From Schaalia odontolytica (GTDB lineage: Bacteria; Actinomycetota; Actinomycetes; Actinomycetales; Actinomycetaceae), in contig NZ_CP102197.1 of the NCBI RefSeq assembly GCF_024584435.1, forward strand, positions 1,178,001 to 1,242,000: 64,000 nucleotides of DNA. Direction: 5' to 3'. The notes beneath the pieces were generated by a model. The model was not told the DNA's origin, did not search any database, and worked only from the letters and a program-made list of their open reading frames with translations. This document shows positions 36,265 through 46,189 of the stretch, in pieces. Both the position numbers and the translations under genes were made by a program. Numbering within the stretch: position 1 is the first letter of the stretch; every line of letters begins with the position of its first letter.

Positions 36265-36975
36265 ATGCGCCTCGTTCTCGCCTCCGCCTCCCCCGCCCGC
36301 CGCGCGACTCTCATCGCCGCGGGAATCACTCCGATCGTGAGAGTCTCCCAGGTTGACGAGGACGCTGTCCTCGCGGCTCTCCCCGGCGGGCGCGCCTTCT
36401 CGGGCGCCGCCACGACTCCCGCGGACGAGGTGGGCGCCCTGGCCGAGGCCAAGTGCGCGGACGTGTGCGACGCGTTGTGTGCGCCCGATTCCGACTCCTT
36501 CGATGCCGACCCGGGCGCGCTCCTCGTCGTCGGCTGCGACTCCATGCTGGAGATCAACGGAGCGATGCAGGGCAAACCGCACACCCCCGAGGTCGCACGC
36601 GAGCGCATCCGCGCCATGCGGGGCACGACGGCCACGCTGTGGACAGGGCACTCGGTCGCCCTGCTCACCCCTCGCTCATCGTCGGACCGAGCCGGAAGCG
36701 GCTCCCGCACCGCCGCCGCCCGCCTGACGCGCAGCGCCTCGACCCAGGTCCACTTCGGGCAGATCACCGACGCGGAGATCGACGCGTACGTGGCCACGGG
36801 CGAGCCGCTTCGCGTCGCCGGCTCCTTCACGGTCGACGGCCTGGGCGGCCCGTTTATCGACGGGGTCACCGGCGACTATCATTCCGTGGTCGGCATCTCC
36901 TTGCCGCTGCTGCGCTCGATGGCCACGGAGATGGGTGTCTTCTGGCCCGACCTGTGGGATACCCCGCGCCCCTGA
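36265..36975 (+). CDS. maf: Maf family nucleoside triphosphate pyrophosphatase
   Basis: Hydrolyses non-canonical or excess nucleoside triphosphates to the monophosphate. 236 residues: the Maf start MRLVLASASPARRATLIAAG, VVGCDSMLEINGAMQGKPHTPEVA (catalytic Asp region), TATLWTGHSVAL and GSFTVDGLGGPFIDGVTGDYHSVVGISLPLL. It is longer than E. coli Maf because of a Ser/Arg/Ala-rich insert near residue 140. The start is set by homology and leaderless spacing. Confidence 0.92.
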   Translation: MRLVLASASPARRATLIAAGITPIVRVSQVDEDAVLAALPGGRAFSGAATTPADEVGALAEAKCADVCDALCAPDSDSFDADPGALLVVGCDSMLEINGAMQGKPHTPEVARERIRAMRGTTATLWTGHSVALLTPRSSSDRAGSGSRTAAARLTRSASTQVHFGQITDAEIDAYVATGEPLRVAGSFTVDGLGGPFIDGVTGDYHSVVGISLPLLRSMATEMGVFWPDLWDTPRP

Positions 36976-37001
36976 GCCTCACCGCCAACGCCCGCGCCCC
37001 G

Positions 37002-37007
37002 TAGTGT
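37002..37007 (+). promoter_or_regulatory. Putative -10 element, leaderless dapD
   Basis: TAGTGT 7 nt before the ATG at 37015, in the 39-nt gap after maf. Confidence 0.45.
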
Positions 37008-37014
37008 AGATGCC

Positions 37015-37971
37015 ATGGACACGAGCACAGCATGGGGCGTCGGCCTCGCAACGATCACCCTGGACGGCACGACACTGGACACCTGGTATCCCGCCCCGCA
37101 GCTGGGCGAACCCGGATCCGACGAGGGGGCGGCCGCCTCCCTGTCCGCACTGGAGCGCGTCGATGAGGCCCGCCGCGTGCGCACCGTCGTGCGCACGACG
37201 ACCATCAGGCTGGATGAAGCCCCCGCCACCACCGAGGACGCCTACCTGCGGCTTCACCTGCTGTCACACCGCCTGGTGCGGCCCAACTCGATCAACCTCG
37301 ACGGGATCTTCGCGGTGCTCCCCAACGTGGTGTGGACGGACGCCGGGCCGTGCGCCGTGGCGGACTTCGAGGCCACGCGCATGCGACTGCGCGCCCGCGA
37401 CGGGCGCCCCGTGACGGTCCTCGGGATCGACAAGTTCCCCCCGATGGTCAACTACGTCCTCCCCTCCGGTGTGCGCATCGCCGACGCAACCCGCGTGCGC
37501 CTGGGCGCCTACCTGTCCGAGGGCACGACCGTCATGCACGCCGGGTTCGTCAACTTCAACGCCGGGACGCTTGGCCGTTCCATGGTCGAGGGCCGCGTCT
37601 CGCAGGGCGTCGTCATCGGCGATGGCTCGGACGTGGGCGGTGGCGCCTCCACGATGGGCACGCTCTCCGGCGGCGGCAAGCAGCGGGTCCGCCTGGGCGA
37701 GCGTTGCCTGCTGGGCGCGAACTCGGGCCTGGGAATCACCCTGGGCGACGACTGCGTCGTCGAAGCTGGCTTGTACGTGACCGCCGGCGCCAAGGTCACC
37801 CTCATCGATTCCTCGGGCGCCTCGCAGCCGCGCACCGTGGCCGCGCGTGAGCTGTCGGGCGCGTCCAACATTCTCTTCCGGCGCAACTCCCAGACCGGGC
37901 GGATCGAGGCGATCGCCCGCGCGGGCGTCGTGGGCATCGAACTCAACGACGCGCTGCACGCATCCAACTAA
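37015..37971 (+). CDS. dapD: Tetrahydrodipicolinate N-succinyltransferase
   Basis: Succinylase branch of lysine/diaminopimelate synthesis: THDP plus succinyl-CoA to N-succinyl-2-amino-6-ketopimelate. 318 residues with an actinobacterial DapD N-terminal domain and a left-handed beta-helix ([55 protein letters not shown]). The segment [13 protein letters not shown] is typical of the mycobacterial type. It is convergent with dapC, which encodes the next enzyme. Confidence 0.94.
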   Translation: MDTSTAWGVGLATITLDGTTLDTWYPAPQLGEPGSDEGAAASLSALERVDEARRVRTVVRTTTIRLDEAPATTEDAYLRLHLLSHRLVRPNSINLDGIFAVLPNVVWTDAGPCAVADFEATRMRLRARDGRPVTVLGIDKFPPMVNYVLPSGVRIADATRVRLGAYLSEGTTVMHAGFVNFNAGTLGRSMVEGRVSQGVVIGDGSDVGGGASTMGTLSGGGKQRVRLGERCLLGANSGLGITLGDDCVVEAGLYVTAGAKVTLIDSSGASQPRTVAARELSGASNILFRRNSQTGRIEAIARAGVVGIELNDALHASN

Positions 37972-37990
37972 GCTCCTTCGCCGCGAGGAA

Positions 37991-38025
37991 AGGCCGGGAC
38001 ACGGGCGCTGCCCGTGTCCCGGCCT
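37991..38025. terminator. Bidirectional hairpin between dapD and dapC
   Basis: Perfect 15-bp stem with a 5-nt loop between two convergent stop codons. Confidence 0.8.
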
Positions 38026-38038
38026 GCCGTCAAGGCGG

Positions 38039-39184
38039 CTAGCGCCCCTGCCACTCGCTGGCGATGCGCTTCGCTGCGGCGGCTATCCGCTCGTCCGTGG
38101 CCGTGAGCGCCACGCGCACGCGGCCGCGGGCGGCCGCGCCGTAGAAGTCTCCGGGCGCAACCAGGATTCCGAGCCGCGCGAATCGGTCGACGAGCGCCCA
38201 GGAGTCTTGCGGCGCGCCCGGATCGGCGACCCACAGGTACAGTCCAGCGGCGCTAGCGGGGTCGACGTCTAGCCCCGCGCGGGTCAGCGCCTCCAGGAGG
38301 AGGCGGCGTCGGGCCTCGTACACGCTCCTTTGGGCGCTCACGTGCTCGGTGTCGCCCAGGGCGAGGGCCATGGCGTGCTGGACGGGGCTGGGGACCATCA
38401 GTCCCGAGTGCTTGCGCGCCGTGACGATGGGGGCAACCAGCGCGGGGTCGCCGTAGATGAGCGCGGCGCGGTAGCCCGCGAGATTCGACTGCTTGGACAG
38501 GGAGTAGAGGACCAGGAGGCCACGGGGGTCGCAGTCGCACACGTTCGCGTCGAGCAGCGAAGGCACTCCCTCGCTCACGTAGGGTTCGCTCCACGGCAGC
38601 GCCGCATAGCATTCGTCCGAGACGATGACTGCTCCCCTGCCGCGCGCCCACGCGATGGCGTCGCGCAGCTGATCCTTGCTCATGACGTGCCCGTCGGGGT
38701 TGCCCGGGGAGTTGAGGTACACGAGGGTGGCGTCGGGCCAGGTACCCGGGCGAGTGGGGTCCACGGGCACGGGCGTTGCCCCCGCCAGGCGCGCGCCGAT
38801 GTCGTAGGTGGGGTATGCGACCTCGGGAACCAGGACCGTGTCCCCGGCGCGCACGCCGAGCAGGGTGGGGATCCACGCGACCGCTTCCTTGGAACCGATC
38901 GTCGGAATCACTCCGGCTGGGCCGACGTCGACCATCCCGCGCCGAGCTGCCCACGCGCCAATCGCCTCGCGCACCTCGTCCGTGCCCACGACCGTCGGGT
39001 AGCCGTGCGCGTTCCCCGCGTCGGCGAGGGCCTCGCGGATGAAGTCGGGGGTGTCGTCAACGGGCGTGCCGACGCTCAGATCGCACAGCCCCCCGGGATG
39101 CTCGGCCGCGCGCGCTTTGGCGGGGGCCAGTTGATCCCAGGGGAACTCGGGTAGGTCCAGGGGGCGGGGTAGCAACAGGCTCAT
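38039..39184 (-). CDS. dapC: Succinyldiaminopimelate aminotransferase
   Basis: PLP class I/II aminotransferase acting after DapD. 381 residues: DLSVGTPVDDTPDFI, GSKEAVAWIPTLLGV, YLNSPGNPDGHV, VIVSDECYA and the Schiff-base Lys in YSLSKQSNLAGYRAAL. The pairing with fdxA directly upstream (20 nt) and dapD opposite is conserved in actinobacteria. The ATG is preceded by TAGGGT at leaderless spacing, so it may have its own promoter despite the short gap to fdxA. Confidence 0.92.
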   Translation of the reverse strand: MSLLLPRPLDLPEFPWDQLAPAKARAAEHPGGLCDLSVGTPVDDTPDFIREALADAGNAHGYPTVVGTDEVREAIGAWAARRGMVDVGPAGVIPTIGSKEAVAWIPTLLGVRAGDTVLVPEVAYPTYDIGARLAGATPVPVDPTRPGTWPDATLVYLNSPGNPDGHVMSKDQLRDAIAWARGRGAVIVSDECYAALPWSEPYVSEGVPSLLDANVCDCDPRGLLVLYSLSKQSNLAGYRAALIYGDPALVAPIVTARKHSGLMVPSPVQHAMALALGDTEHVSAQRSVYEARRRLLLEALTRAGLDVDPASAAGLYLWVADPGAPQDSWALVDRFARLGILVAPGDFYGAAARGRVRVALTATDERIAAAAKRIASEWQGR

Positions 39185-39190
39185 GCCCCC

Positions 39191-39196
39191 ACCCTA
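39191..39196 (-). promoter_or_regulatory. Putative -10 element, leaderless dapC
   Basis: TAGGGT on the minus strand, 6 nt before the ATG at 39184. Confidence 0.5.
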
Positions 39197-39204
39197 TCCG
39201 ACCG

Positions 39205-39546
39205 TCACATGTTCTCGGCTTTCCATTCCTCATTCTGAGGAGGAAGCTCGGCGATCATGGGATCGTCGTAGTCCTGGACGCCGGTCTTCTGGGCGCCTCC
39301 CGGGCTGCCGAGCTGGTTGAAGAAGTCCGCGTTGGCGCGCAAGTAATCGGACCACTCGTCGGGAAGGTCGTCCTCGTAGAAGATCGCCTCGGTCGGACAC
39401 ACGGGTTCGCAGGCGCCGCAGTCGACGCATTCCTCGGGGTGGATGTACAGCGTGCGCTCACCCTCGTAGATGCAGTCGACGGGGCATTCGTCCACGCATG
39501 CGCGATCCTTGACGTCGACGCACGGCTGCGCGATGACGTAGGTCAT
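39205..39546 (-). CDS. fdxA: 7Fe ferredoxin
   Basis: 113 residues. The N-terminal cluster motif ([21 protein letters not shown]) and second motif ([16 protein letters not shown]) form the 3Fe-4S/4Fe-4S pattern of FdxA-type ferredoxins, low-potential cytosolic electron carriers. The C-terminal extension [16 protein letters not shown] is characteristic of actinobacterial FdxA. It has a strong SD (AGGAGG) before the ATG and lies immediately upstream of dapC. Confidence 0.94.
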   Translation of the reverse strand: MTYVIAQPCVDVKDRACVDECPVDCIYEGERTLYIHPEECVDCGACEPVCPTEAIFYEDDLPDEWSDYLRANADFFNQLGSPGGAQKTGVQDYDDPMIAELPPQNEEWKAENM

Positions 39547-39586
39547 GTGACGTTCCTCCTGGTCAGTTCCAAAGACTCGTTGATCC

Positions 39587-39592
39587 TATTAT
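39587..39592 (+). promoter_or_regulatory. Putative -10 element, leaderless small gene
   Basis: TATTAT 6 nt before the ATG at 39599; among the best consensus matches in the window. Confidence 0.55.
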
Positions 39593-39598
39593 TCACGT

Positions 39599-39931
39599 AT
39601 GAGCACTCCCGAGTCACCCAGCGTCCGCGACTTGCCCGAAAGCGGCGCTATCGAGCCGAATCGCGCGAGTGGCGCGCCGGGGGTAGGCGCGCAATTTTCC
39701 GCACGCTCCCCTGGCGCAATTCCCGCGCTGCCGTGGATGCAATTCAGGGTGGGCGAGAGGGTCGTGATCCGATATCGCCTGGCCGACGGCTTGCACGACG
39801 CCCTGGGCGAGGCCACGGAGGTGGCGCCCACGCACGTGAGCGTCGCGACGAGGCGCGGAGTGGTGCGGGTGGACGCGCGCACGATGGTGACGGGCAAGCG
39901 CGTTCCGCCCCCGCCGACGCGGCAGCCCTAA
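39599..39931 (+). CDS. Small protein with SH3-like domain (conserved, function unknown)
   Basis: 110 residues. A disordered first third is followed by a compact beta-rich segment (FRVGERVVIRYRLADGLHDALGEATEVAPTHVSV and RRGVVRVDARTMVTGKRVPP). This resembles the N-terminal module found before GNAT acetyltransferase domains in other actinobacteria near fdxA, but here it stands alone. No catalytic motif is visible. It is divergent from fdxA, convergent with typA (stop codons 10 nt apart), and apparently leaderless. Function not assigned. Confidence 0.65.
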   Translation: MSTPESPSVRDLPESGAIEPNRASGAPGVGAQFSARSPGAIPALPWMQFRVGERVVIRYRLADGLHDALGEATEVAPTHVSVATRRGVVRVDARTMVTGKRVPPPPTRQP

Positions 39932-39941
39932 CGGCGACGCG

Positions 39942-41861
<1,920 letters not shown>

Positions 41862-42070
41862 ATGTGGACTCCTCAAACATGGATACGTATCATTGCGTGC
41901 GATAGGGCACAGTAGCCGCGCCACCGTTCGATCGTCTGACCGATTCCACGCACATTCCCCCCAAGAATATCGGCTTACCCAGGGCCGATGCGGACACCTT
42001 CCTGCGACTTCCACCACGCTGCGGAGAGGATGGAGCGAACCAAGCGGTCTACTTGCTGAACAACTACAGG

Positions 42071-42076
42071 TATCGT
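42071..42076 (+). promoter_or_regulatory. Putative -10 element, leaderless mutarotase
   Basis: TATCGT 6 nt before the ATG at 42083. Confidence 0.5.
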
Positions 42077-42082
42077 TAACTG

Positions 42083-42943
42083 ATGACTATGACAGACATC
42101 GCCACGCTCAGCGTAGATATTCCCTCGGGTTCGGCCCTTGTCACCCCCTTCGGAGCCCACCTGCTGTCATGGCGTCCCGCCGGGCACTCCGACATTCTCT
42201 GGCTCTCCTCGCGCGCCGTGATGGACGGAACCCGCGCGATCCGCGGCGGCATCCCCCTGTGCCTGCCCTGGTTTGGCAGCCCCGCGGATTCACCGGCCGC
42301 ACCGGGCGCCGGGGCCGGCGCCCACGGCTTCGCGCGGACCTCGCGGTGGTCGCTCCTGGCCCAGACGACGTCGGCGGACGCCTCCCCCGCCACCGTTTCC
42401 TTCGAGCGCCACCACACGGGGGAAACGTCCCTCCTCTACCCACACTCCTTCTGCGCTCGCCTCGACGTGGTGGTCGGCGCGGAGCTGCACCTGAGCCTGA
42501 CCCTGATCAACGAGGACGACCACCCCTTCACGATCGAGGCAGCCATGCACACCTACCTGCGCGTCGGCGATATCAAAGACCTCTCGATCGAGGGGCTTGA
42601 CGGGGCGCCCTACGACGACAAGCTCAAGGAGCGCCGCGGGACTCAATGCGGCGACTTGACAGCCGTCGGCCCCCTCGATCGCATCTACACGACCACGCAA
42701 CCGGTCCACGTCGTGGACCCGAGGCTGGGTAGGCGCATCATCGTTGACAAGAGCGGATCTGGCTCGACCATCGTGTGGAACCCGTGGGCACAGGCGGCGG
42801 CGTCCATGGCGGACGTCGGCGAGGGCGAGTGGCAGCATTTCGTGTGCGTCGAAACCGCAGCCGTGCGCGAACGCGCCCTCACGCTGCGGCCTGGCCACCC
42901 GCACATCATGACGCAGACACTGGCGGTGGAGACGCTGGACTGA
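42083..42943 (+). CDS. D-hexose-6-phosphate mutarotase-like aldose epimerase
   Basis: 286 residues of the galactose-mutarotase fold, YeaD subgroup. Catalytic-type residues sit in IRGGIPLCLPWFG, AHGFARTSRW (first His), AAMHTYLRVGDI (second His) and FVCVETAAV (Glu). It would catalyse anomeric interconversion of glucose-6-phosphate or a similar phosphohexose. It is alone on its transcript, or linked to the PlsC-like gene 47 nt downstream. Confidence 0.88.
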   Translation: MTMTDIATLSVDIPSGSALVTPFGAHLLSWRPAGHSDILWLSSRAVMDGTRAIRGGIPLCLPWFGSPADSPAAPGAGAGAHGFARTSRWSLLAQTTSADASPATVSFERHHTGETSLLYPHSFCARLDVVVGAELHLSLTLINEDDHPFTIEAAMHTYLRVGDIKDLSIEGLDGAPYDDKLKERRGTQCGDLTAVGPLDRIYTTTQPVHVVDPRLGRRIIVDKSGSGSTIVWNPWAQAAASMADVGEGEWQHFVCVETAAVRERALTLRPGHPHIMTQTLAVETLD

Positions 42944-42990
42944 TCGCGACGCGAGTAGGATTGGCTCCAGCTACGAACAGAAAGGCCGCC

Positions 42991-43569
42991 ATGGCTCTCA
43001 CCCGCGCACTTGCATCCGCCTACCTTGGGGTCTCACGCTGGAAGCTGTCGATTCAGCCGCTTCCCGACAAGGTCATCGTGATCGGCGCACCGCACACGTC
43101 GAACTGGGATGGCGTTTTCATGGCTGTGGCGATGTGGAAGGCGGGACGTAGCTTTTCGTTCCTCGTCAAGGACTCCATTGTGAAGGCCCCGGTGTTGGGC
43201 TGGTTCGTCAAGAAGATCGGAGCGGTCCCGGTGGAGCGCGGCGCGGCTCATGGCCTCGTGGAGCAGGTTGCGGCGCGTATCGCGCGTTCCGATAGCTTTA
43301 CTCTGTGCATCACCCCGAAGGGAACGCGGTCGCCGCGTGAGTTCTGGAAGTCGGGTTTCTACCGCATAGCGATGGAGGCGGACGTCCCGATTCAGTTCGG
43401 TTTCGTCGATCGCGCCACCCGCACGTTCGGCTGGGGTCCCACCTATCGGCTCACGGGCGACGTTCGGGCGGACATGGACGTGATCCGCGCCTTCTACGCC
43501 GACAAGGTCGGCGCGCGCCCGGAGTTGACGTCGGTGCCCCGCCTGCGCAGCGAGGACGACAGCGAATGA
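42991..43569 (+). CDS. PlsC-like acyltransferase
   Basis: 192 residues with the acyltransferase box PHTSNWDG (HX4D, catalytic His/Asp) and ITPKGTRSPREFWKSGFY, the variant of the acyl-acceptor EGTRS motif. It is short, lacks an obvious TM, and resembles the 1-acyl-sn-glycerol-3-phosphate acyltransferase-related group of unknown acceptor. ATG with AGAAAGG upstream. Its stop overlaps the next gene (ATGA). Confidence 0.85.
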   Translation: MALTRALASAYLGVSRWKLSIQPLPDKVIVIGAPHTSNWDGVFMAVAMWKAGRSFSFLVKDSIVKAPVLGWFVKKIGAVPVERGAAHGLVEQVAARIARSDSFTLCITPKGTRSPREFWKSGFYRIAMEADVPIQFGFVDRATRTFGWGPTYRLTGDVRADMDVIRAFYADKVGARPELTSVPRLRSEDDSE

Positions 43570-44465
43570 GGGTGAAGCGCCCCCTCCTCGCCACGCTGGG
43601 AACCTTCGCGCTGACCGCTGTCGGCGGAGCGGCGTTCGCACAGGAGCCGACGTCAATCCGACTCGTTGAGGAGTACGACATCACGCCGGGAGTGAGCGCG
43701 ACGCACGAGGTCACCCTCTCCGCCGACGAGCCCCTCAGCGCGGACCAGTGCGAGGCGATGGGGAGCGCGGCGGGGGCTGTGTCCTCGCTGTCGGTCTCGG
43801 TCGACGGCATCTCAGGGTGCCGCTTCACGTGGCAGCTCGCCGATGCGGGCGCCGAGGTCATCTCTGTCGATACCGGCGGAATCTTCCACTTTGAGTCTGC
43901 CTCGTCCAGGCTCCTGGAGGGGTATTCCTCTCCCGAGGCCTCTGCGACGATTACTCGGGTGACCCTGATCGCTCACAGCTCGCAGGTCGAAGAAGCGTCC
44001 GCGGGCGCGACGATCATCTCTTACGCCGGTTCGACGAAGAAGGACGCGACGACCGTGACCTGGGAGAACGTCTCCGGTACCGTGAGCGCGACGGGCACGG
44101 TGACTCCAAGCGTCGCGGCCGATGCCGCCGCACGCTCAACCGGCTCCTCGTCACCGGCCAGCCCCTCGACACCCGAAGGCAACTCCACCTCATGGTGGAC
44201 GCTGTGGCCGTTCTTTGCTCTCGCGGTGGTCGCGCTCGGCCTCGGCGTGACCGCGGCGGTGGCCCGCTCGATGGCCGGCGCACGCCGCGCGGCTGCCGAC
44301 GCACGTTTCGACCGCGACAGGAGGCTGCGCGCCGCACTGCGCGAGGCGGCCCTGCCCCCGCCTCGTACACGGGACACGCGAGGCGGCCCGGCACACCCGG
44401 CGCAGGGAAGAAGCCTCGCGAACTCGGCTCCGGCGACGCGATTTGCGCCGCCGGAGCGGGACTAG
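43566..44465 (+). CDS. Secreted/membrane-anchored protein with LppM-like domain
   Basis: 299 residues: a signal peptide (LLATLGTFALTAVGGAAFAQ), a beta-rich exported domain with two Cys (SADQCEAMG and GISGCRFTW) likely to pair, a Ser/Thr/Pro linker, a TM (WWTLWPFFALAVVALGLGVTAAVA), and a basic cytoplasmic tail. The exported part resembles LppM-type domains and the N-terminal region of the large protein at 48362, which has a similar two-Cys pattern and topology. Function unknown. It is coupled to the PlsC-like gene by an ATGA overlap. Confidence 0.75.
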   Translation: MRVKRPLLATLGTFALTAVGGAAFAQEPTSIRLVEEYDITPGVSATHEVTLSADEPLSADQCEAMGSAAGAVSSLSVSVDGISGCRFTWQLADAGAEVISVDTGGIFHFESASSRLLEGYSSPEASATITRVTLIAHSSQVEEASAGATIISYAGSTKKDATTVTWENVSGTVSATGTVTPSVAADAAARSTGSSSPASPSTPEGNSTSWWTLWPFFALAVVALGLGVTAAVARSMAGARRAAADARFDRDRRLRAALREAALPPPRTRDTRGGPAHPAQGRSLANSAPATRFAPPERD

Positions 44466-44514
44466 GTCGGCGGTCGGGTCTCGCGCCCGCCCGCGGATGG
44501 GGGTGGCCCGCGGG

Positions 44515-46008
44515 TCAGCCGATGTGGAAGTATCGTTCGACGAGTTCCTCGACGCTGAGGCGCGAGTCCGCCAGATCCTCGCGCAGATGCTCGTCGCCGA
44601 GGGCAATGAGACGCGACGCCCACGAATCGATGAGCCCTGCGGGGAACACGCCGCGCGCCTCGTAATCGCCGCGCTGGGCGAGGAGCCGACCCGCGGCCTC
44701 GAAGCAGGAGGCAGGCAGCTGATCGAGACCGGGAGTCTGGGAGGCATCTCCGTCAACCTTGCGCGCTCTCGCATAGTCTGCCATTCCGGGCACGGTGAGC
44801 CCCAGACGCGCGGCGACGGTGATGCCCGCGAGGAGGAGATGAACGGCGGCGGAGCCGTCGGGACTGCGCAACTCAACGGTCTGGGAGTCATTGGGCAGAT
44901 CACCGAGCGGGCCTTCGCCCGGGTTGGCATCACGGAACATGGAGTCGTCAATGTTTTGCCACCCGAGCGGGACGCGCACGAGGACGGAGCGATTGCGGTC
45001 TCCCCAGCAGATCGCGGTCGGCGCCTCCTGGTGGGGGACCAAACGCAGGAAGGAGGTGGGGGCCGTGTTGCCGAAGGCGGTCAGCGACGCCGCGTGCGAG
45101 AGGTATCCGCCGATGACCTTGAGGGCTTCCTCCGTCAATCCCAATCCCGTCGAAAACTGGTTGACTCCCTCCCGAACGAGGCGGGTGTGGAAGTGCATGC
45201 CGGATCCCGCTTGTCCGACGGCGATCTTCGGGGAGAAGGAGACCTCGATGCCGTAGGAGTGGGCCACCTCGCGGAGCACCCACTTGGCGAGCACCATCTG
45301 ATCTGCCGCGTCGCAGGCATCGACCGGGAGGAACTCGATCTCCTGCTGAATCATCTGACGCCCGTCCGCAACGAAGTTACCGACCTCCGAGTGCGCGTAC
45401 TTGACCGAGCAGCCCATGCGAACGAGATGCAGGAGGGTTTCCGTTCGTACATCCTCCCACTTCGAGAAGGGACCCGATTCGTGATACCCCCTCTGGGGTT
45501 CCACGGGGAAAAGCTCCTCCTGGGCGGAAAAGAGGTAGTACTCGAGCTCCCCCAGGGCTTGCAGCTCGCAGCCGGTATCCTCCTTGAGCGCGCGTTGAGC
45601 CTTGCGCAGGATCTCCTGTGGAGCCGAGGCAAGGGGAGCCCCGTCGACATCGTAGAACCCGCACAGGATGTCGAGGGTGGGGATCGGCGCAAAGGGGTTC
45701 AGGAACGCGGTCGACAGGCGCGGCACGACGTACAGGTCTGAGGAGGTTGCGTCAACGAAGGTGAAGAGAGAAGACCCATCGACGCGCTCGCCGAGGGTGA
45801 GGAGGCGATCGAGGTGAGCCTTAGATTGGATCGCAAAGTTGAGGGTCTTGAGGCGTCCGTCTCCGCCGACGTACCTCAGGTTGAGCATCGGGATGTTGTT
45901 GTCCTCGATATAGCCGATGATGTCGGCTTTCGTGAACTCCTTGGCCTGTTTTCCGAGGGCTTGGACAAGGGGATTGGGGTTGAGGGAAAGGTTGTCATTC
46001 GACAGCAT
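44515..46008 (-). CDS. Glutamine synthetase family protein
   Basis: 497 residues. The beta-grasp start is NIPMLNLRYVGGDGRLKTLNF; the metal/glutamate site is IEVSFSPKIAVGQAGSGMHFHTRL; the ATP/phosphate region is WGDRNRSVLVRVPLGW followed by VELRSPDGSAAVHLLLAGI. Standard GlnA has an RSPDxxxNPY-like segment there, and the usual adenylylation Tyr region is not evident, so this is probably a divergent GS-like ligase rather than the main GlnA. Substrate could be another amine. ATG with GAGGAG upstream. It stands alone on the minus strand. Confidence 0.85.
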   Translation of the reverse strand: MLSNDNLSLNPNPLVQALGKQAKEFTKADIIGYIEDNNIPMLNLRYVGGDGRLKTLNFAIQSKAHLDRLLTLGERVDGSSLFTFVDATSSDLYVVPRLSTAFLNPFAPIPTLDILCGFYDVDGAPLASAPQEILRKAQRALKEDTGCELQALGELEYYLFSAQEELFPVEPQRGYHESGPFSKWEDVRTETLLHLVRMGCSVKYAHSEVGNFVADGRQMIQQEIEFLPVDACDAADQMVLAKWVLREVAHSYGIEVSFSPKIAVGQAGSGMHFHTRLVREGVNQFSTGLGLTEEALKVIGGYLSHAASLTAFGNTAPTSFLRLVPHQEAPTAICWGDRNRSVLVRVPLGWQNIDDSMFRDANPGEGPLGDLPNDSQTVELRSPDGSAAVHLLLAGITVAARLGLTVPGMADYARARKVDGDASQTPGLDQLPASCFEAAGRLLAQRGDYEARGVFPAGLIDSWASRLIALGDEHLREDLADSRLSVEELVERYFHIG

Positions 46009-46189
46009 GGATCACTCCTCGTTGAGCATGATTGGCTTCACACGATTGTGACACACGCCTTGCGCGCGCGGCGGTCGCTAGCGGACACAAAGTCGAAATC
46101 TGCTGCCCGCGGGCAATTGACGACCGAAACACACCCCACTGATTAGTGACCCTTGTTACACTCTTGCCTGTTAGTCGTAAGGAGCCCCA

